Part shown: positions 63,578 to 64,000 of the stretch, one piece after another
Position numbering within the stretch: position 1 is the stretch's first letter
Layout of the letters: each line of letters opens with the position of its first letter
Assembly (NCBI RefSeq): GCF_017573465.1
Contig: NZ_JAGEPF010000011.1
Location: forward strand, 186,001-250,000
Length of the DNA stretch: 64,000 bases
From: Actinomadura violacea
GTDB taxonomy: Bacteria > Actinomycetota > Actinomycetes > Streptosporangiales > Streptosporangiaceae
Direction: 5' to 3'
The notes under the pieces: generated by a model
The model's database searches: none
The model's input: only the letters and a program-made list of their open reading frames with translations
Told to the model about the DNA's origin: nothing
Program-made: the position numbers and the translations under genes

Positions 63578-64000
63578 TCAGGCGGCGCGCTTGTCGGCGG
63601 CGGCGCGCAGGTTCGAGACGTCCTTGTCGAAGTACGCCGAGTACGACCGGGACGCCGTGTTGCCGCCGCCCTGGTAGCCGCCGATGACGCCGTTGATGTC
63701 GCCCCGCTGCGTCGTGTAGCTGTAGTTCAGCAGCCACGGGCTGCCGCTCGTGCCGCCGTAGAAGCCCGTGCAGTCCATCCGGATCTGGTACTTGGCCTGC
63801 TTCGCGGTCTTGGTGCGGCAGTAGATGGGGCGGTCGCGCGAGTCGAAGGTGATCTTCGGGTAGCCGGCCACGTTCACCGTCCTGCCGACGCCCTGGTTCA
63901 CCGCGAGCCTGTTGTAGCCGACCGCCTTCTGGATCCTCTTGCCGCCGCGGTCGTTCAGGGCGATGAACCCGAAGTCGAGGTCGCGGTCGGTGCTGCTCAC
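63578..64000 (-). CDS. Trypsin-like serine protease (partial, N-terminus beyond window)
   Basis: The last 140 residues of a chymotrypsin-fold secreted protease. Visible are the catalytic Asp region (DRDLDFGFIAL), TVNVAGYPKITFDSRD, a CRTKT / MDCTGFYGG cysteine pair, and the nucleophile Ser in GTSGSPWLLN. The C-terminus has GVIGGYQGGGNTAS. This is the bacterial V8/glutamyl endopeptidase-like arrangement. The His of the triad and the signal peptide would lie upstream of base 64000. Confidence 0.88.
   Translation of the reverse strand: MSSTDRDLDFGFIALNDRGGKRIQKAVGYNRLAVNQGVGRTVNVAGYPKITFDSRDRPIYCRTKTAKQAKYQIRMDCTGFYGGTSGSPWLLNYSYTTQRGDINGVIGGYQGGGNTASRSYSAYFDKDVSNLRAAADKRAA

Overview
The window is very GC-rich, and its gene content and gene order are actinobacterial. 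It carries DUF3097, an MT0933-like antitoxin, a SigE-family sigma factor, a 'type 2' hrcA-dnaJ pair, and the ybeY-phoH / rsmE / dnaJ-hrcA / hemW / lepA / rpsT / holA / comEC-comEA order also seen in Mycobacterium tuberculosis. The style of the secreted, WD40 and MT0933-type proteins suggests Streptosporangiales (for example Actinomadura or another Thermomonosporaceae). That genus-level guess is inference. I see no rRNA, tRNA, CRISPR array, transposase or integrase.

Layout. (1) 1-15.4 kb is a conserved housekeeping block: ybeY (cut by the window start), phoH, a HIT protein, a SigE-type sigma factor with a membrane partner, rsmE, dnaJ-hrcA with a CIRCE operator, DUF3097, hemW, three uncharacterised genes, a DUF4870 protein, lepA and rpsT. 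(2) 15.4-17.8 kb is accessory: a KptA-type RNA 2'-phosphotransferase overlapping a HAD-like gene tail to tail, then a LysR regulator with an SRPBCC gene. (3) 17.9-34.0 kb holds holA and comEC-comEA, normally neighbours, here split by an ~11 kb island. The island is one tightly overlapped five-gene operon on the minus strand plus a divergent uncharacterised gene. In transcription order the operon encodes a poly(A)-polymerase/CCA-type nucleotidyltransferase, a 580-aa protein of unknown function, a Lon-like peptidase-TM-WD40 protein, a second TM-WD40 protein with a probably dead Lon-like domain, and an S-4TM putative pore-forming effector. This is the best candidate for an undescribed conflict (defence or cell-suicide) system in the window.

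(4) 34.1-38.2 kb: degV, hutI and hflX. (5) 38.2-53.0 kb is metabolic accessory DNA between hflX and dapF, which are usually close. It has malate synthase (aceB) followed by the glycolate oxidase operon glcDEF, which together would carry glycolate through glyoxylate to malate. Then come a secreted protein, a complete oligopeptide-type ABC importer operon with a fused double ATPase, and an orphan sensor histidine kinase. (6) 53.3-57.7 kb: dapF, miaA, an MT0933-like antitoxin, a MEMO/extradiol-dioxygenase-like gene and miaB. (7) 57.8-61.3 kb: a glutamate-type amino-acid importer, gluABCD, with a 40-nt perfect palindrome between gluB and gluC. (8) 61.5-64.0 kb: an S9 peptidase and the C-terminal part of a trypsin-like protease cut by the window end.

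Many operons are translationally coupled through ATGA or GTGA overlaps, and several convergent gene ends carry clear hairpin terminators. A dispersed double-hairpin repeat occurs directly after two plus-strand stop codons (near 7.6 kb and 40.1 kb).
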